The position numbers and the translations under genes were made by a program. A stretch of DNA of 64,000 nucleotides from Marinomonas alcarazii. GTDB taxonomy: Bacteria; Pseudomonadota; Gammaproteobacteria; Pseudomonadales; Marinomonadaceae. Within the stretch, counting starts at the first letter, position 1. Every line of letters starts with the position of its first letter. Positions 1 through 8,972 of the stretch are shown here, in pieces. A model generated the notes under the pieces. It did not search any database. It saw only the letters and a list, made by a program, of their open reading frames with translations, and was not told where the DNA came from. The stretch spans positions 976,850-1,040,849 of the forward strand of contig NZ_QKLW01000001.1 of NCBI RefSeq assembly GCF_003208215.1, given 5' to 3'.

Positions 1-2
1 GA

Positions 3-761
3 ACTCAAGCTTGGATGGAAGAGCGTGGCGCGAAGGTAATATATGGCGATACGGATTCACTCTTTGTCATACTGAACGACGAACTAGAGGCCCCTCAGAA
101 ACAGGGCGAACATTTACGTGATGAAATCAATGCCTGTTTAGCTAACTGGTGCAAAGAATACGCTCAGTTAGACTCCCACCTAGAATTAGAGTTTGAGCGT
201 GTCTATGAACGGTTTTTTATGCCAACCATACGAGGACAAGAAGAAGGCAGCAAAAAACGCTATGCCGGTAAATCAAAGGGAGAATTGGTGTTCAAAGGGT
301 TGGAGGCCGCCAGAACAGATTGGACACCCTTGGCTCGCCAATTCCAACGAACTTTATTTGAAAAAGTATTTAATGACGAAAACCCAATTAGTTATATCCA
401 AGAAACCATTCACAAATTAAGGGCAGGGATTTATGACGAGCAGCTGGTTTACAGTAAACAACTAAGTCGGCCCTTATCGTCTTACACAAAAAACAAGCCT
501 CCTCATGTAAGAGCGGCCGCCATAATTGATCAGAAAAGAGCAGAACAGGGACTTCCTTTAGAATACAACAAAGGAAGGAAACGTGTTTATTACCTTTACC
601 AGCGTACAGGTGTCGTGCCTTATGAAAGCAGTGATGATCTGGTTGAGTTGGATTACGAACACTATATAGAAAAGCAGATTGAACCGATAGCCGACAGTAT
701 ACTGCCATTTTTTAAAACCAACATGGCGAGTCTACTGTCACAACAAATTTCGTTACTGTAA
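3..761 (+). CDS. polB: DNA polymerase II (family B), C-terminal part
   Basis: This is the 3' end of a family B DNA polymerase; the start lies left of the window and the frame is open from base 3. The visible 252 residues begin just before the YGDTDSLFV palm motif, whose two aspartates bind catalytic metal, and continue through a KKRYAG motif and the thumb region. The residue pattern matches bacterial Pol II, a damage-inducible repair and translesion polymerase. The first ATG at base 15 is internal and not the real start. The gene converges on tatD, with a small hairpin between them. No LexA site can be checked because the promoter is outside the window. Confidence 0.93.
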   Translation, partial: TQAWMEERGAKVIYGDTDSLFVILNDELEAPQKQGEHLRDEINACLANWCKEYAQLDSHLELEFERVYERFFMPTIRGQEEGSKKRYAGKSKGELVFKGLEAARTDWTPLARQFQRTLFEKVFNDENPISYIQETIHKLRAGIYDEQLVYSKQLSRPLSSYTKNKPPHVRAAAIIDQKRAEQGLPLEYNKGRKRVYYLYQRTGVVPYESSDDLVELDYEHYIEKQIEPIADSILPFFKTNMASLLSQQISLL

Positions 762-784
762 AGAGGCGCTAGAGCCTCTATAAA
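762..784. terminator. weak bidirectional hairpin between polB and tatD
   Basis: Inverted repeat AGAGGC (762-767) and GCCTCT (774-779) with a six-base loop lies between the convergent polB and tatD stops. T-tracts on both sides are short, so it would be a modest terminator at best. Confidence 0.4.
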
Positions 785-785
785 A

Positions 786-1562
786 CTATACGCGAATACC
801 AAAAACCCGCTCCGTATTGGCTAGGGTTATTCCGACTAATTCTTCAACCGAAATATCTTTTAGTCTTGCAACTTCCTCCGCTACCCAAGGCAAAAATTTG
901 GGATGATTCCTTTTTGGCCGCGGACGAATGTTGCGAGGCAACAAATAAGGAGCGTCTGTTTCTAAAAGCAACCTATCTAAAGGAATATGTGGAATGGAGG
1001 CTTGTAAATCTGCACCTCGACGTTCATCGCACACCCAGCCAGTAATGCCAATGGACAAGCCCAGCGCTAAATAGCGATCTAATTCTTCACGACTGCCTGT
1101 AAAGCAATGGATAACAGATTTCTGAGCCAAGCTAGGTGACTTTGACAGTATTTCAACCATTTCGTGATGAGCATCTCGCTCATGAAGGTAGAGAGGCAGG
1201 TTAAATTCACTCGCCAACTCAATTTGCTCACCAAACGCATAGCGCTGTTGTTCAGGCGTCGAGTAATTACGGTTGAAATCCAGACCGGCTTCACCAATCG
1301 CAACTGGTTTTGCCTTGTTGATGAGACAAGAAAGCTCCGATTGACTTTGGGTATTCCAAGTTTTCGCCTGATGGGGGTGGCAGCCTAACGTATTCCATAT
1401 CACAGAATGTTTAGCGCTCAATGCTTGAACAAGCTGACTTTCTTCCAAATCCGAAGCGATGCAAATCATACCTTTCACACTGGCTTGCTGCATATCTGCA
1501 ATGGTTTTCTCTAGGTCATCCATAAAGTATGAATGGTTAATATTTACTCCAATATCAATCAA
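786..1562 (-). CDS. tatD: TatD family metal-dependent DNase
   Basis: This is a TatD-type metal-dependent hydrolase (258 aa, amidohydrolase TIM barrel). The N terminus reads MIDIGVNINHS, as in E. coli TatD rather than the DTHCHLD form of the YcfH branch. Further metal-site motifs are GEAGLDF, a His in HCFTG, and ETDAPYLLPR near the C terminus. E. coli TatD has 3'-5' exonuclease activity linked to repair of oxidative DNA damage. The ATG overlaps the stop of the upstream EAL-HDOD gene (1559-1562), which suggests translational coupling. No tatABC genes are nearby. A second family member (ycfH) lies at 58915-59724. Confidence 0.88.
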   Translation of the reverse strand: MIDIGVNINHSYFMDDLEKTIADMQQASVKGMICIASDLEESQLVQALSAKHSVIWNTLGCHPHQAKTWNTQSQSELSCLINKAKPVAIGEAGLDFNRNYSTPEQQRYAFGEQIELASEFNLPLYLHERDAHHEMVEILSKSPSLAQKSVIHCFTGSREELDRYLALGLSIGITGWVCDERRGADLQASIPHIPLDRLLLETDAPYLLPRNIRPRPKRNHPKFLPWVAEEVARLKDISVEELVGITLANTERVFGIRV

Positions 1563-2743
1563 AATGCCCCCATTTCTCTCGCATCTTTTAAGCTCTTCAC
1601 ATATAACTCCCTAAGAGTCTCTTGTGTTATTTCTTGATTAGCCAAGTGCTCAAATGGGATTTTTGACCACTGACCAGCCTCATAGGCTTTGACGATTTTC
1701 AATACACTACCTAGGTTGCCTTTTAAATCCAGCAATGCGATCTTAATATTATCTTCTAGAGGGAGATCTTTAAGTAATACCCCTAACTCTTCATCTAAGA
1801 AGCTAGGCAAATAGGAAAAAAGCCCTACTAAAAAAGCCCCATCTAATTTGGGAAATAACAGCGCAGAGACGTTACTGCAAAAACAGGCCCTAGAAAGTGC
1901 CATGGTAAATAGACAAGCTGGCTTTCCGCTGACACTTCCCAGCATGACAAGACTAACCCATTTGATTAAGTCTCTTATGCCAATAATTTCAATAGCTCGT
2001 TGAGCATTTGAGACATTAAAGTGGCTACGATACATAACAGAGTGAGTCAGTTTAATAATTCGGTAAGTAAGCGTTGGATCACGCTCAATGCATTCCGCCA
2101 GCCTTTTCAGTGAAATCTCAGGCTTTTTCAACTCTACCAATAGGTCTATCAAAATAGCCTGATAAGCCAATATTCGTTTGCCTTTAACGGACGTCATTTT
2201 GTGTATGAAGTCTCCGCTAAACTGGCCCATTGGGAACCTGTCCTGTAAAACAGAATACTGTTCTGCTGTTTCTACTCGATTGATCCAAACTGTTTTCAGC
2301 TCCAAAAGCGGTGCATCTAGACGGGCTATCACCTCATCAATCGGCATTCGGCTTAATGAGAAATGTACATGCGTGAATATATTAAAGAACTCTACTGAAA
2401 AGTCTGAGGGAGAGGGGTTGGAGATACCCAATACATGGCCTTGTAAACGTAAATCTGACAGAATCTCAAGATTGGCCTGCGTTAATTCAGTCGCTTCTAA
2501 AAAAAACACTGCATGAATGTTATTTTGTAATGGTAAAACCTGAAGTTCGTCTAAACTAGTCTTTATATAGATGGTTTTTTGTTGCGTTATTTCGGTAATA
2601 TTAACATCGACAAACAAGGAACTTAAAAACAATGAATCGTGAGTATCTGTAGAGGTTTTGGGGTGCAGTATATAATACGCAACAGTAGCCGAAGCTTGAT
2701 TTACAACTGCTTTACGGCAGAAAAGTATGTCGTTATTACTCAT
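1559..2743 (-). CDS. EAL-HDOD domain signalling protein
   Basis: This 394-aa protein has a degenerate N-terminal EAL-like half (about residues 1-195) and a C-terminal HDOD domain (about 200-390). The HDOD part is recognised from the segment around ERDPTLTYRIIKL and the following helical array. I see no EAL signature with its metal ligands, so cyclic di-GMP hydrolysis is unlikely. Proteins of this architecture (YuxH/CdgJ-like) influence motility and biofilm, apparently through binding. The stop overlaps the start of tatD by 4 bp. Upstream is divergent cheV, so a shared regulatory region for two motility-related genes is possible. The ATG at 2743 follows GGATG at a usable distance. Confidence 0.8.
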   Translation of the reverse strand: MSNNDILFCRKAVVNQASATVAYYILHPKTSTDTHDSLFLSSLFVDVNITEITQQKTIYIKTSLDELQVLPLQNNIHAVFFLEATELTQANLEILSDLRLQGHVLGISNPSPSDFSVEFFNIFTHVHFSLSRMPIDEVIARLDAPLLELKTVWINRVETAEQYSVLQDRFPMGQFSGDFIHKMTSVKGKRILAYQAILIDLLVELKKPEISLKRLAECIERDPTLTYRIIKLTHSVMYRSHFNVSNAQRAIEIIGIRDLIKWVSLVMLGSVSGKPACLFTMALSRACFCSNVSALLFPKLDGAFLVGLFSYLPSFLDEELGVLLKDLPLEDNIKIALLDLKGNLGSVLKIVKAYEAGQWSKIPFEHLANQEITQETLRELYVKSLKDAREMGAF

Positions 2744-2856
2744 TGCACATCCTTGAAAGAAGAGTTATCGCAAAAAAAATACTGTAACCATCAGCTGAAT
2801 ACAATATCATGGTTAAATTGATTAACGCCTAAAAATTAAAATGTTTGGAGTAAAAT

Positions 2857-3792
2857 ATGGCAAGCATGCTAGACGCTGTAGACCAAAGAACCAAGTTAGT
2901 AGGTGAAAACCGCTTGGAACTGCTCATGTTTCGCCTTGGCGGAATGCAAATGTTTGCAATAAACGTTTTTAAGGTTCAGGAAGTCGTTATGCTTCCAAAA
3001 CTGAACTTAATGCCGCATCGACATCCTTCTGTAGCGGGCGTTACGCATTTTCGTGGTAGAACCGTTCCAGTAATCGATTTGTCAGAATCGATCGGTATGA
3101 AACCAATCGATCGAACTCAACCCTGTAATTTGATTGTCACGGAATACAACAATACCGTTCAAGGTTTCATGGTGGGTGAAGTAGACCGCATCATCAACAT
3201 GAACTGGAATGAAATTTTACCACCACCAGATGGCACAGGACGACAACACTATTTAACCGCGATCACTAGAGTGAACGATCGAATAGTAGAAATTATTGAC
3301 GTTGAAAAAGTGTTGGCTGAGATCTCTCCTTATGACAGCACCGTTAGCGACCATGTTATTGATAAAGATTTGCTAACTTTGGCCAAAGGTTTAGAAGTAT
3401 TGGTTGTGGACGATTCTTCTGTGGGTTTGGCTCAGTGTCGTTCGACATTGGATTTCATGGGGATCAAGGTTCATGAAGCGACCGATGGAAAGCGCGGACT
3501 TGAAAAACTGAAAAAATGGGCAGATGAAGGGGAAAATGTTCCAGAGAAATTGCTCATGATGATCACCGACGCCGAAATGCCAGAAATGGATGGTTATCGT
3601 CTAACTCGTGAAGTTCGAGAAGATCCTCGCCTTAAGGACCTTCACATTGTTCTTCATACTTCGTTAAGCGGTAGCTTCAACAAAGCTATGGTACAAAAAG
3701 TTGGCTGTGATGATTTTCTGTCTAAGTTCCAACCAGATAAATTGGCAACCTTGATTCAAGACAGAATTCGAAGCGTCGTTACTCAGGAATAA
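2857..3792 (+). CDS. cheV: chemotaxis coupling protein CheV
   Basis: CheV links a CheW-like adaptor domain (about residues 20-160) to a response-regulator receiver domain (about 180-305). The receiver has the acidic pair D185-D186, the phospho-acceptor D238 in ITDAEMPEMDG and the conserved lysine K290. It couples chemoreceptors to the CheA kinase and modulates adaptation when phosphorylated. Length (311 aa) is typical. It is monocistronic: the neighbour upstream is divergent and a terminator follows. No other che genes are in the window. Identification is firm; which receptors it serves cannot be told. Confidence 0.95.
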   Translation: MASMLDAVDQRTKLVGENRLELLMFRLGGMQMFAINVFKVQEVVMLPKLNLMPHRHPSVAGVTHFRGRTVPVIDLSESIGMKPIDRTQPCNLIVTEYNNTVQGFMVGEVDRIINMNWNEILPPPDGTGRQHYLTAITRVNDRIVEIIDVEKVLAEISPYDSTVSDHVIDKDLLTLAKGLEVLVVDDSSVGLAQCRSTLDFMGIKVHEATDGKRGLEKLKKWADEGENVPEKLLMMITDAEMPEMDGYRLTREVREDPRLKDLHIVLHTSLSGSFNKAMVQKVGCDDFLSKFQPDKLATLIQDRIRSVVTQE

Positions 3793-3848
3793 TTACTAAA
3801 TTGACGGTTTAACTATCAATCTTAGTAAATTAAATTGATCCAACAATG

Positions 3849-3873
3849 AAGCGGACTCATGTCTGCTTTTTTG
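3849..3873 (+). terminator. rho-independent terminator after cheV
   Basis: Stem AAGCGGAC / GTCTGCTT with a TCAT loop, followed by a run of T. It lies 57 bases past the cheV stop. Confidence 0.7.
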
Positions 3874-3910
3874 TTGGTTTTCACCATGGCTAGGAAGGGT
3901 GTTTTATCTT

Positions 3911-4714
3911 ATGCCAACCATAGAAATGATTTTACTGTTGCTCTTTATCGGAGCGACATCTGGTTCTCTTGCCGCCTTAATTTCTATCGCTCCCACTCTT
4001 ATTGCTATTCCAGCACTCTATTTCTTTTTGCCTATCTTTGGGTATTCATTAAATGAGTTCATCTTACCAGCAGTAGCGACTTGTATAGCTGCGTTTATAC
4101 CGACACATCTTTTTGCTTGGATAAACGCAATGAAGCAAGGTGACGTGGATTCAGACAACCTAATTCGCTTTTCACCTGGAATAGCATTAGGCGGCGTTAT
4201 TGGCGCTCAACTGCTCTCGATAATCAGCTTCGATGTATTCAGAATCTGCTTTAGTATGCTGGTGGTTATCACAATTATCGGCATGACGTTTCGCTCATCA
4301 CTGACAAAAATAAAAACCATTCCTATGACCAAAAGCGCCGCATTACCAATAGGTTTAATTATTGGCACCTCATCCGTCATCTCTGGACATTGTGGCAATG
4401 TGCTCGCGTACGTTTTAGAGAAGGTGAACACGACGAATAAGAAGTTGAGCGCGGGGACGATCAGTGGTTTTGCTGTTTTTGCGTCCATTGCCGCACTGAT
4501 GGGTTTTATTTTTCCTGCAAAAGCGTTTGAGAGCATGGAGCTATCAGGTTTTGCCGGAGCCATTCATATTCCCTCTATGTTAATACTAGGAATGACCCAT
4601 TTTATCTTCTACTTACTCTGCCGTGGTCGCGGAAATGACCTTGATAAAAAAGTGCTTTCTATTGGCTTTATTGTCTTTCTCGCTTGTTCATTAATTCGCT
4701 TATGGGTTGGTTGA
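3911..4714 (+). CDS. TSUP (TauE/SafE) family permease
   Basis: This is a hydrophobic protein of about 267 aa with roughly eight predicted membrane segments and two repeated halves, typical of the TauE/SafE/TSUP family. Members export sulfite or move sulfonates and other organic anions; the substrate here is unknown. A GTG at 3899 is also in frame, but it sits only 3-4 bases after the purine-rich AGGAAGGG, so the ATG at 3911 looks better. The gene stands alone between the cheV terminator and hemH. No sulfur genes adjoin it, so context does not narrow the substrate. Confidence 0.72.
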   Translation: MPTIEMILLLLFIGATSGSLAALISIAPTLIAIPALYFFLPIFGYSLNEFILPAVATCIAAFIPTHLFAWINAMKQGDVDSDNLIRFSPGIALGGVIGAQLLSIISFDVFRICFSMLVVITIIGMTFRSSLTKIKTIPMTKSAALPIGLIIGTSSVISGHCGNVLAYVLEKVNTTNKKLSAGTISGFAVFASIAALMGFIFPAKAFESMELSGFAGAIHIPSMLILGMTHFIFYLLCRGRGNDLDKKVLSIGFIVFLACSLIRLWVG

Positions 4715-4784
4715 CCCAACAACATCAAGCAATGACAACATGGTGAAAGTAAAGAATCGCGTGCAGTAAAACTTGGTATTTCCA

Positions 4785-4813
4785 TTATTGCCCCAATTTA
4801 ATGGGTTTATAAT
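4785..4813 (+). promoter_or_regulatory. candidate sigma-70 promoter for hemH
   Basis: A perfect -10 hexamer TATAAT lies at 4808-4813. The hexamer 17 bases upstream (TTATTG, 4785-4790) is a weak -35. The predicted start is about 25 bases before the hemH ATG. Confidence 0.4.
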
Positions 4814-4843
4814 AAACCTGAGATCAAAATCAAAAGGTATCAC

Positions 4844-5836
4844 ATGCATAACTATAGTAATTACGGTGTTTTGATGATGAATCTGGGAACCCCAGATGGG
4901 TCTGAGGCATCCGATGTTCGCCGCTACCTTAGAGAGTTTCTATCAGACTCGCGAGTAGTCGACGTCAATCCTTTAATTTGGCAGCCGCTACTCAACCTTG
5001 TCATCTTACCTTTTCGCTCGCCTAAAGTGGCAAAAGTCTACCAACAAGTTTGGATGGATGAAGGGTCGCCTTTATTGGTATTGAGCAATCGTTTAAAAAA
5101 CAATGTTAAAAAAGCCTTATCTGACAAGGCAGGGCACACAGTTCCTGTTGAGCTGGCAATGACCTATGGCAATCCAAGCGTTGAGTCCGCTGCAAAAGCC
5201 TTAAGAGAACAGGGCGTTAATAACATTATTGTCATCCCTATGTACCCGCAATTTTCGTCGACGACAACCGCTGCGGCCTACGATAGAGTCATGTTATCAC
5301 TGAAAAAATGCCCACACTGGCCATCTCTTCAGCTTTTGCATGATTATGCTGATCACCCTATGTACATTAAAGCGCTCGCGAACTCCATACGTGATCAATG
5401 GGACAAACAAGGCGAAAGACGACATTTGGTTTTATCTTACCATGGCATACCAAAGCGCTACGTGACCAATGGTGACCCTTATGCTCGCCGCTGCGAAAAA
5501 ACCAGCCAACTGGTTGCTGAAGAATTAGAACTAGGGGATCACGAATGGACACACGTCTATCAGTCCAGATTTGGTCGTGAGGAATGGTTGAAACCTTATG
5601 CCGACGCAACATTAAAGGCACTTCCTTCAATGGGCATTAAGAAAATCAATGTCATTAGTCCAGCCTTTTCTATCGACTGCATCGAAACACTTGAAGAGGT
5701 TACTCTAGAGCTTGGAGACGAATTCAAAGACAATGGCGGCTTGGCATTTGATTACATTCCAGCGTTGAATGACACACCTGATCACGTGGCGTTATATGTC
5801 AATTTAATAGAAAAAAACACACAGCAATGGTCGTAA
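4844..5836 (+). CDS. hemH: ferrochelatase
   Basis: Ferrochelatase inserts Fe2+ into protoporphyrin IX, the last step of heme b synthesis. Family hallmarks are MMNLGTPD at the N terminus, the catalytic histidine in SYHGIPKRY, and the acidic segment FSIDCIETLEE containing the catalytic glutamate. Length (330 aa) is normal for a proteobacterial enzyme. The HAD phosphatase gene starts one base after the stop, so the two are surely co-transcribed. A second heme gene, hemN, is at 22256-23629. Confidence 0.96.
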   Translation: MHNYSNYGVLMMNLGTPDGSEASDVRRYLREFLSDSRVVDVNPLIWQPLLNLVILPFRSPKVAKVYQQVWMDEGSPLLVLSNRLKNNVKKALSDKAGHTVPVELAMTYGNPSVESAAKALREQGVNNIIVIPMYPQFSSTTTAAAYDRVMLSLKKCPHWPSLQLLHDYADHPMYIKALANSIRDQWDKQGERRHLVLSYHGIPKRYVTNGDPYARRCEKTSQLVAEELELGDHEWTHVYQSRFGREEWLKPYADATLKALPSMGIKKINVISPAFSIDCIETLEEVTLELGDEFKDNGGLAFDYIPALNDTPDHVALYVNLIEKNTQQWS

Positions 5837-5837
5837 A

Positions 5838-6590
5838 ATGTCGATAAATAATCACCAGATACAAACAATTGCCTTTGATGCAGACGATACTTTATGGCGA
5901 AACGAAGACATTTTCATAAACGCACAGAGTGATTTTATAAGCCTACTTTTGCCATACCATGATGAAGCTTATGTACGCTCGCATTTGGCCGCTGTACAGA
6001 TTAAAAATTTAGAGCACTTTGGTTATGGCATTAAGGGCTTCACCTTATCTATGATTGAAACGGCCATTGAGTTAACTGAAGGGCGCATTACGGGCACAGA
6101 AATTCATCAAATCATAGAACTGGCGAAACGTATGCTGGCGTCCCCAGTGGAATTATTACCAGGCATAAAGAAGGTGCTGTCTGAGTTAAAGGGGCAGTTC
6201 AATTTATTCGTCATTACAAAGGGCGACTTGCTCGATCAGGAGAGCAAATTAGCTCGATCGGGTATTGCTGACTACTTTGATGCCATAGAAATTGTCAGTG
6301 ATAAAAACTCAGAGGCGTACGAACAAATACTCAAACGCCACCAGATTTCAGCAGATAATTTTCTGATGATTGGGAATTCATTAAAATCGGATATTTTACC
6401 TGTATTGGATCTTGGCGCCCGCGCCATTCATGTTCCGTATCACAGTACTTGGGAGCACGAAGAAGTCTCCGATGAGACGTTATTGCAGTATCCGCAACTC
6501 ATCAGCTTAACGAATATTTCACAGTTAATGAGTTGGTTAGGCTTAAAAGATCACAACTCCATAACCAAAAACGATAAGGTGGTATCATGA
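5838..6590 (+). CDS. HAD family hydrolase (subfamily IA)
   Basis: This 250-aa HAD phosphatase shows motif I FDADDTLW with the nucleophilic and acid/base aspartates, motif II around VITKGD, and motif IV around MIGNSLKSDI. The helical cap between motifs I and II is of the C1 type. Substrate is not evident. It starts one base after hemH and its stop overlaps the next start (ATGA, 6587-6590), so hemH, this gene and the small exported protein form a tight unit. A role in cleaning up heme-pathway by-products would be guesswork. Confidence 0.82.
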   Translation: MSINNHQIQTIAFDADDTLWRNEDIFINAQSDFISLLLPYHDEAYVRSHLAAVQIKNLEHFGYGIKGFTLSMIETAIELTEGRITGTEIHQIIELAKRMLASPVELLPGIKKVLSELKGQFNLFVITKGDLLDQESKLARSGIADYFDAIEIVSDKNSEAYEQILKRHQISADNFLMIGNSLKSDILPVLDLGARAIHVPYHSTWEHEEVSDETLLQYPQLISLTNISQLMSWLGLKDHNSITKNDKVVS

Positions 6591-6955
6591 AGTATTTCAA
6601 ATTACTGATCGTAACGTTTTTTCTAATATCCACGTCCGTACAAGCGGATGAATCTACGTTCGATAAGGCGAAAGCTGAAACTAAAATATTATGGGATAAA
6701 ACCAAATCCACTACCTCTGAAGTCATAGATAAAACCGCAGAAAAAGCTTCTGAAATTGGTGAGAGAGCATCAGAGCTTGGAAGAAAGACTTCTGAAGGAG
6801 CCAGAGAAACAGGGGCTACTGTTTGGGAAAAAACCAAAGAAGTTGGCAACGCAACGGCCGATGCTGCACGCGCAGGTGCGGCTAAAATTAGGTCATTAGC
6901 AGACGGCAAAGAATGCCAAGAAGACAGCGCAACCTGTTACAAGAACAAAGAGTAA
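6587..6955 (+). CDS. exported LEA-like amphipathic repeat protein
   Basis: I do not recognise a named family. The 122-aa product has a clear signal peptide (about residues 1-20, ending SVQA before DEST). The mature part is a low-complexity amphipathic helix rich in Lys, Glu, Ala, Thr and Ser, with quasi-repeats of the type DKTAEKASEIGERASELG. This resembles group 3 LEA proteins or apolipoprotein-like surface-binding helices. Two cysteines lie near the C terminus (KECQEDSATC) and could form a disulfide in the periplasm. The start overlaps the HAD stop (ATGA), so it is translationally coupled. Confidence 0.7.
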   Translation: MKYFKLLIVTFFLISTSVQADESTFDKAKAETKILWDKTKSTTSEVIDKTAEKASEIGERASELGRKTSEGARETGATVWEKTKEVGNATADAARAGAAKIRSLADGKECQEDSATCYKNKE

Positions 6956-6959
6956 AGCA

Positions 6960-7466
6960 GTGAAGGAAGACGATCGTAACAAAACCACATCCAATAATTG
7001 GGAACAAGAGTTCCTAGAGCAGGATGATGCCCATATTACATCGGCAAAAGTACGCTATCGTTGTCCCAAATGTGAAAGCTTATTAGTTTTAAAAAAAGGC
7101 GCTAATGGCGAGTTTTGGGGCTGTGAATCCTATCCTAGCTGTGATTACACCGCCAATAATGAACAAGGAAAGCCTGTTAGGGCAAAGCGTTACCTTTGCC
7201 CAGCCTGCCAATCCCCATTGCGAAGAAAAGTCTTCAAAGACAACGCTTTTTGGGGATGCTCTAATTACCCAGATTGCAAGGTGACAGTAGAGGATGACAA
7301 TGGAACGCCATCCAGTACAAAAAAATATCCTTGTCGTGCCTGTGGCCATTACTTAGTGCGTAAAAAGAGCAAAAATGGATACTTTTGGGGCTGCATTACT
7401 TACCCAAAATGCACTAACACCCTGAATGATGATAAGGGCTTACCAGTCCTAAAGAAAAAGCGCTAA
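6960..7466 (+). CDS. topoisomerase-type C4 zinc-ribbon protein (YrdD-like)
   Basis: The 168-aa protein is three tandem copies of a topoisomerase I C-terminal zinc ribbon, each with CPxC or CRAC, then FWGC and YPxC, about 48 residues apart. Such modules bind single-stranded DNA. The stand-alone arrangement resembles E. coli YrdD. The start is GTG at 6960, five bases after the preceding stop, so it shares the operon of the hemH group. No catalytic topoisomerase domain is present and none is adjacent. Confidence 0.82.
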   Translation: MKEDDRNKTTSNNWEQEFLEQDDAHITSAKVRYRCPKCESLLVLKKGANGEFWGCESYPSCDYTANNEQGKPVRAKRYLCPACQSPLRRKVFKDNAFWGCSNYPDCKVTVEDDNGTPSSTKKYPCRACGHYLVRKKSKNGYFWGCITYPKCTNTLNDDKGLPVLKKKR

Positions 7467-7475
7467 CCGCATTCA

Positions 7476-8360
7476 TCATGAATAGCTTTGGGCGATATTC
7501 GTTAATGCATCGTCCACATTGTCAAATTTAAATTCAAACCCTCTTTCCTCAAGCCTTTGCGGAACAATCTTTGCCCCTTCTGTGAGCAAAGACGACATTT
7601 CACCTAACATCATCGACAACAACCATTTAGGCGTAGGCAAAAGAGCAGGGCGCTTTAACGAACAAGCATAACTCCTAGCAAAGTTTTTTTGCTCAATATA
7701 CTGTGGAGCCACCATGTTATAAGCGCCGTCAAAAGTCTCATCTTGCATTGCGTGACAAATAGCTCGTATCACATCGTCTATATGGACCCAAGGAAACCAC
7801 TGGTTACCGCCGGCAATAGGGCCACCTAGCCCTAACTTGAATGGCAAACGCATTTTTTCTAATGCGCCTCCCTTGCCTAAAACAACACCTAAACGGTAAA
7901 TCACGACACGAGTTTGTTGGCTTGAAAAGCCATTGGCCGCATCTTCCCATGCCGCACATAGATCATGGGCAAAACCGGACTCAGGCGTCGTGTCTTCATA
8001 AAAAGTGGCATATGTTGCCTTTCCATAAAAGCCCACTGCGGACATAGAAATCAGAGTTTTAGGCGGATATTGCAAGGCGTTTTTAATGCTATTCGTTAAA
8101 GTGACTCGGCTGTCAAAAAGTTCCTGTTTACGTTTTTTGCTCCAAGGTTTATTGGCAATACCTTCACCCGCCAAATTAATAAACACATCAAATGCCACAT
8201 CTATGTTTTTTAAATCGTTTACATAGACCTGTTCAACGCGTGAGTCTAGCGTTTGGCTTTTGTTCCTGACAAGCGCGTAAATCTGATGGTCTTCTTGTGA
8301 TAAGGTGGCAAGCAGTGAGCGACCAATAAATCCTGTCGCACCAGATAGCAAAATTCTCAT
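7476..8360 (-). CDS. yfcH: TIGR01777-type NAD(P)-binding epimerase-like protein
   Basis: This 294-aa protein is of the YfcH family, an atypical short-chain dehydrogenase group. The Rossmann motif GATGFIG is at residues 7-13, and a C-terminal DUF1731-like tail ends in RLEERGFEFKF. The usual SDR tyrosine/lysine pair is replaced in this family, and the reaction is unknown. A link to cell division (SulA-like inhibitor naming) exists in older annotations but is not supported by sequence. It converges with the zinc-ribbon gene nine bases away and diverges from the cbiX-like gene. Confidence 0.85.
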   Translation of the reverse strand: MRILLSGATGFIGRSLLATLSQEDHQIYALVRNKSQTLDSRVEQVYVNDLKNIDVAFDVFINLAGEGIANKPWSKKRKQELFDSRVTLTNSIKNALQYPPKTLISMSAVGFYGKATYATFYEDTTPESGFAHDLCAAWEDAANGFSSQQTRVVIYRLGVVLGKGGALEKMRLPFKLGLGGPIAGGNQWFPWVHIDDVIRAICHAMQDETFDGAYNMVAPQYIEQKNFARSYACSLKRPALLPTPKWLLSMMLGEMSSLLTEGAKIVPQRLEERGFEFKFDNVDDALTNIAQSYS

Positions 8361-8555
8361 AAAGCCTGTTCTCGTTATAAGTGAGTAATAAACATACGTA
8401 CAAAAAAAGAAATAGGATCAATAACTTCCTGATACTTCAGAATAGATTGTATTTCACAAAATATATGCAGAAGATGGTAAGGTTTTTTGTTCTGCACCTT
8501 CTTTTTCTGATATAGGATGGCTAAAATGGGGAATCGAGAAACATTAGGTATCAAA

Positions 8556-8933
8556 ATGCTACGCAAAGAATACGATCACATCATACTTCTTGCACACGGA
8601 AGCCCTGATCCTCTTTGGAAACAGCCCTTCGAGTCGCTTTACCAGCAAGTATCATTAACTTACGGGAAAAATAACGCGAGTTTAGCCTATATGGAGCTTA
8701 CCACTCCCTCCTTAGAAGAAGTTATTGCCACATTGGGAGAAGAGGTTAGAACAGTTGCTGTATTGCCACTTTTCTTAGCGGTTGGCCGACATTTAAGACA
8801 TGATGTCCCTGCACAAATCGCCGCTTTGCAGAGCGATGCCCTGCAGATAGAACTATTACCTCCAATTGGAGAGGATGAGCTAGTAAAGCAAGCTATGCAA
8901 ACTGTCGTAGCCAATCATTTAGGTAAGGTTTAA
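8556..8933 (+). CDS. CbiX-type sirohydrochlorin chelatase
   Basis: A short single-domain class II chelatase of about 125 aa. LLAHGSPDP carries the first metal-binding histidine and RHLRHDVP the second. Such small CbiX/SirB proteins insert Co2+ or Fe2+ into sirohydrochlorin. No cobalamin or siroheme genes adjoin it, so the metal cannot be told. I chose ATG 8556 because TTAGG precedes it by about 7 bases and family members begin just before the beta strand with LLAHGS. ATG 8517 would add 13 residues of unlikely sequence. The condensin operon begins 39 bases downstream. Confidence 0.78.
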   Translation: MLRKEYDHIILLAHGSPDPLWKQPFESLYQQVSLTYGKNNASLAYMELTTPSLEEVIATLGEEVRTVAVLPLFLAVGRHLRHDVPAQIAALQSDALQIELLPPIGEDELVKQAMQTVVANHLGKV

Positions 8934-8972
8934 ACATGGTATTAGTTTTCGATAAGTCAGGGAGCCGAATGA

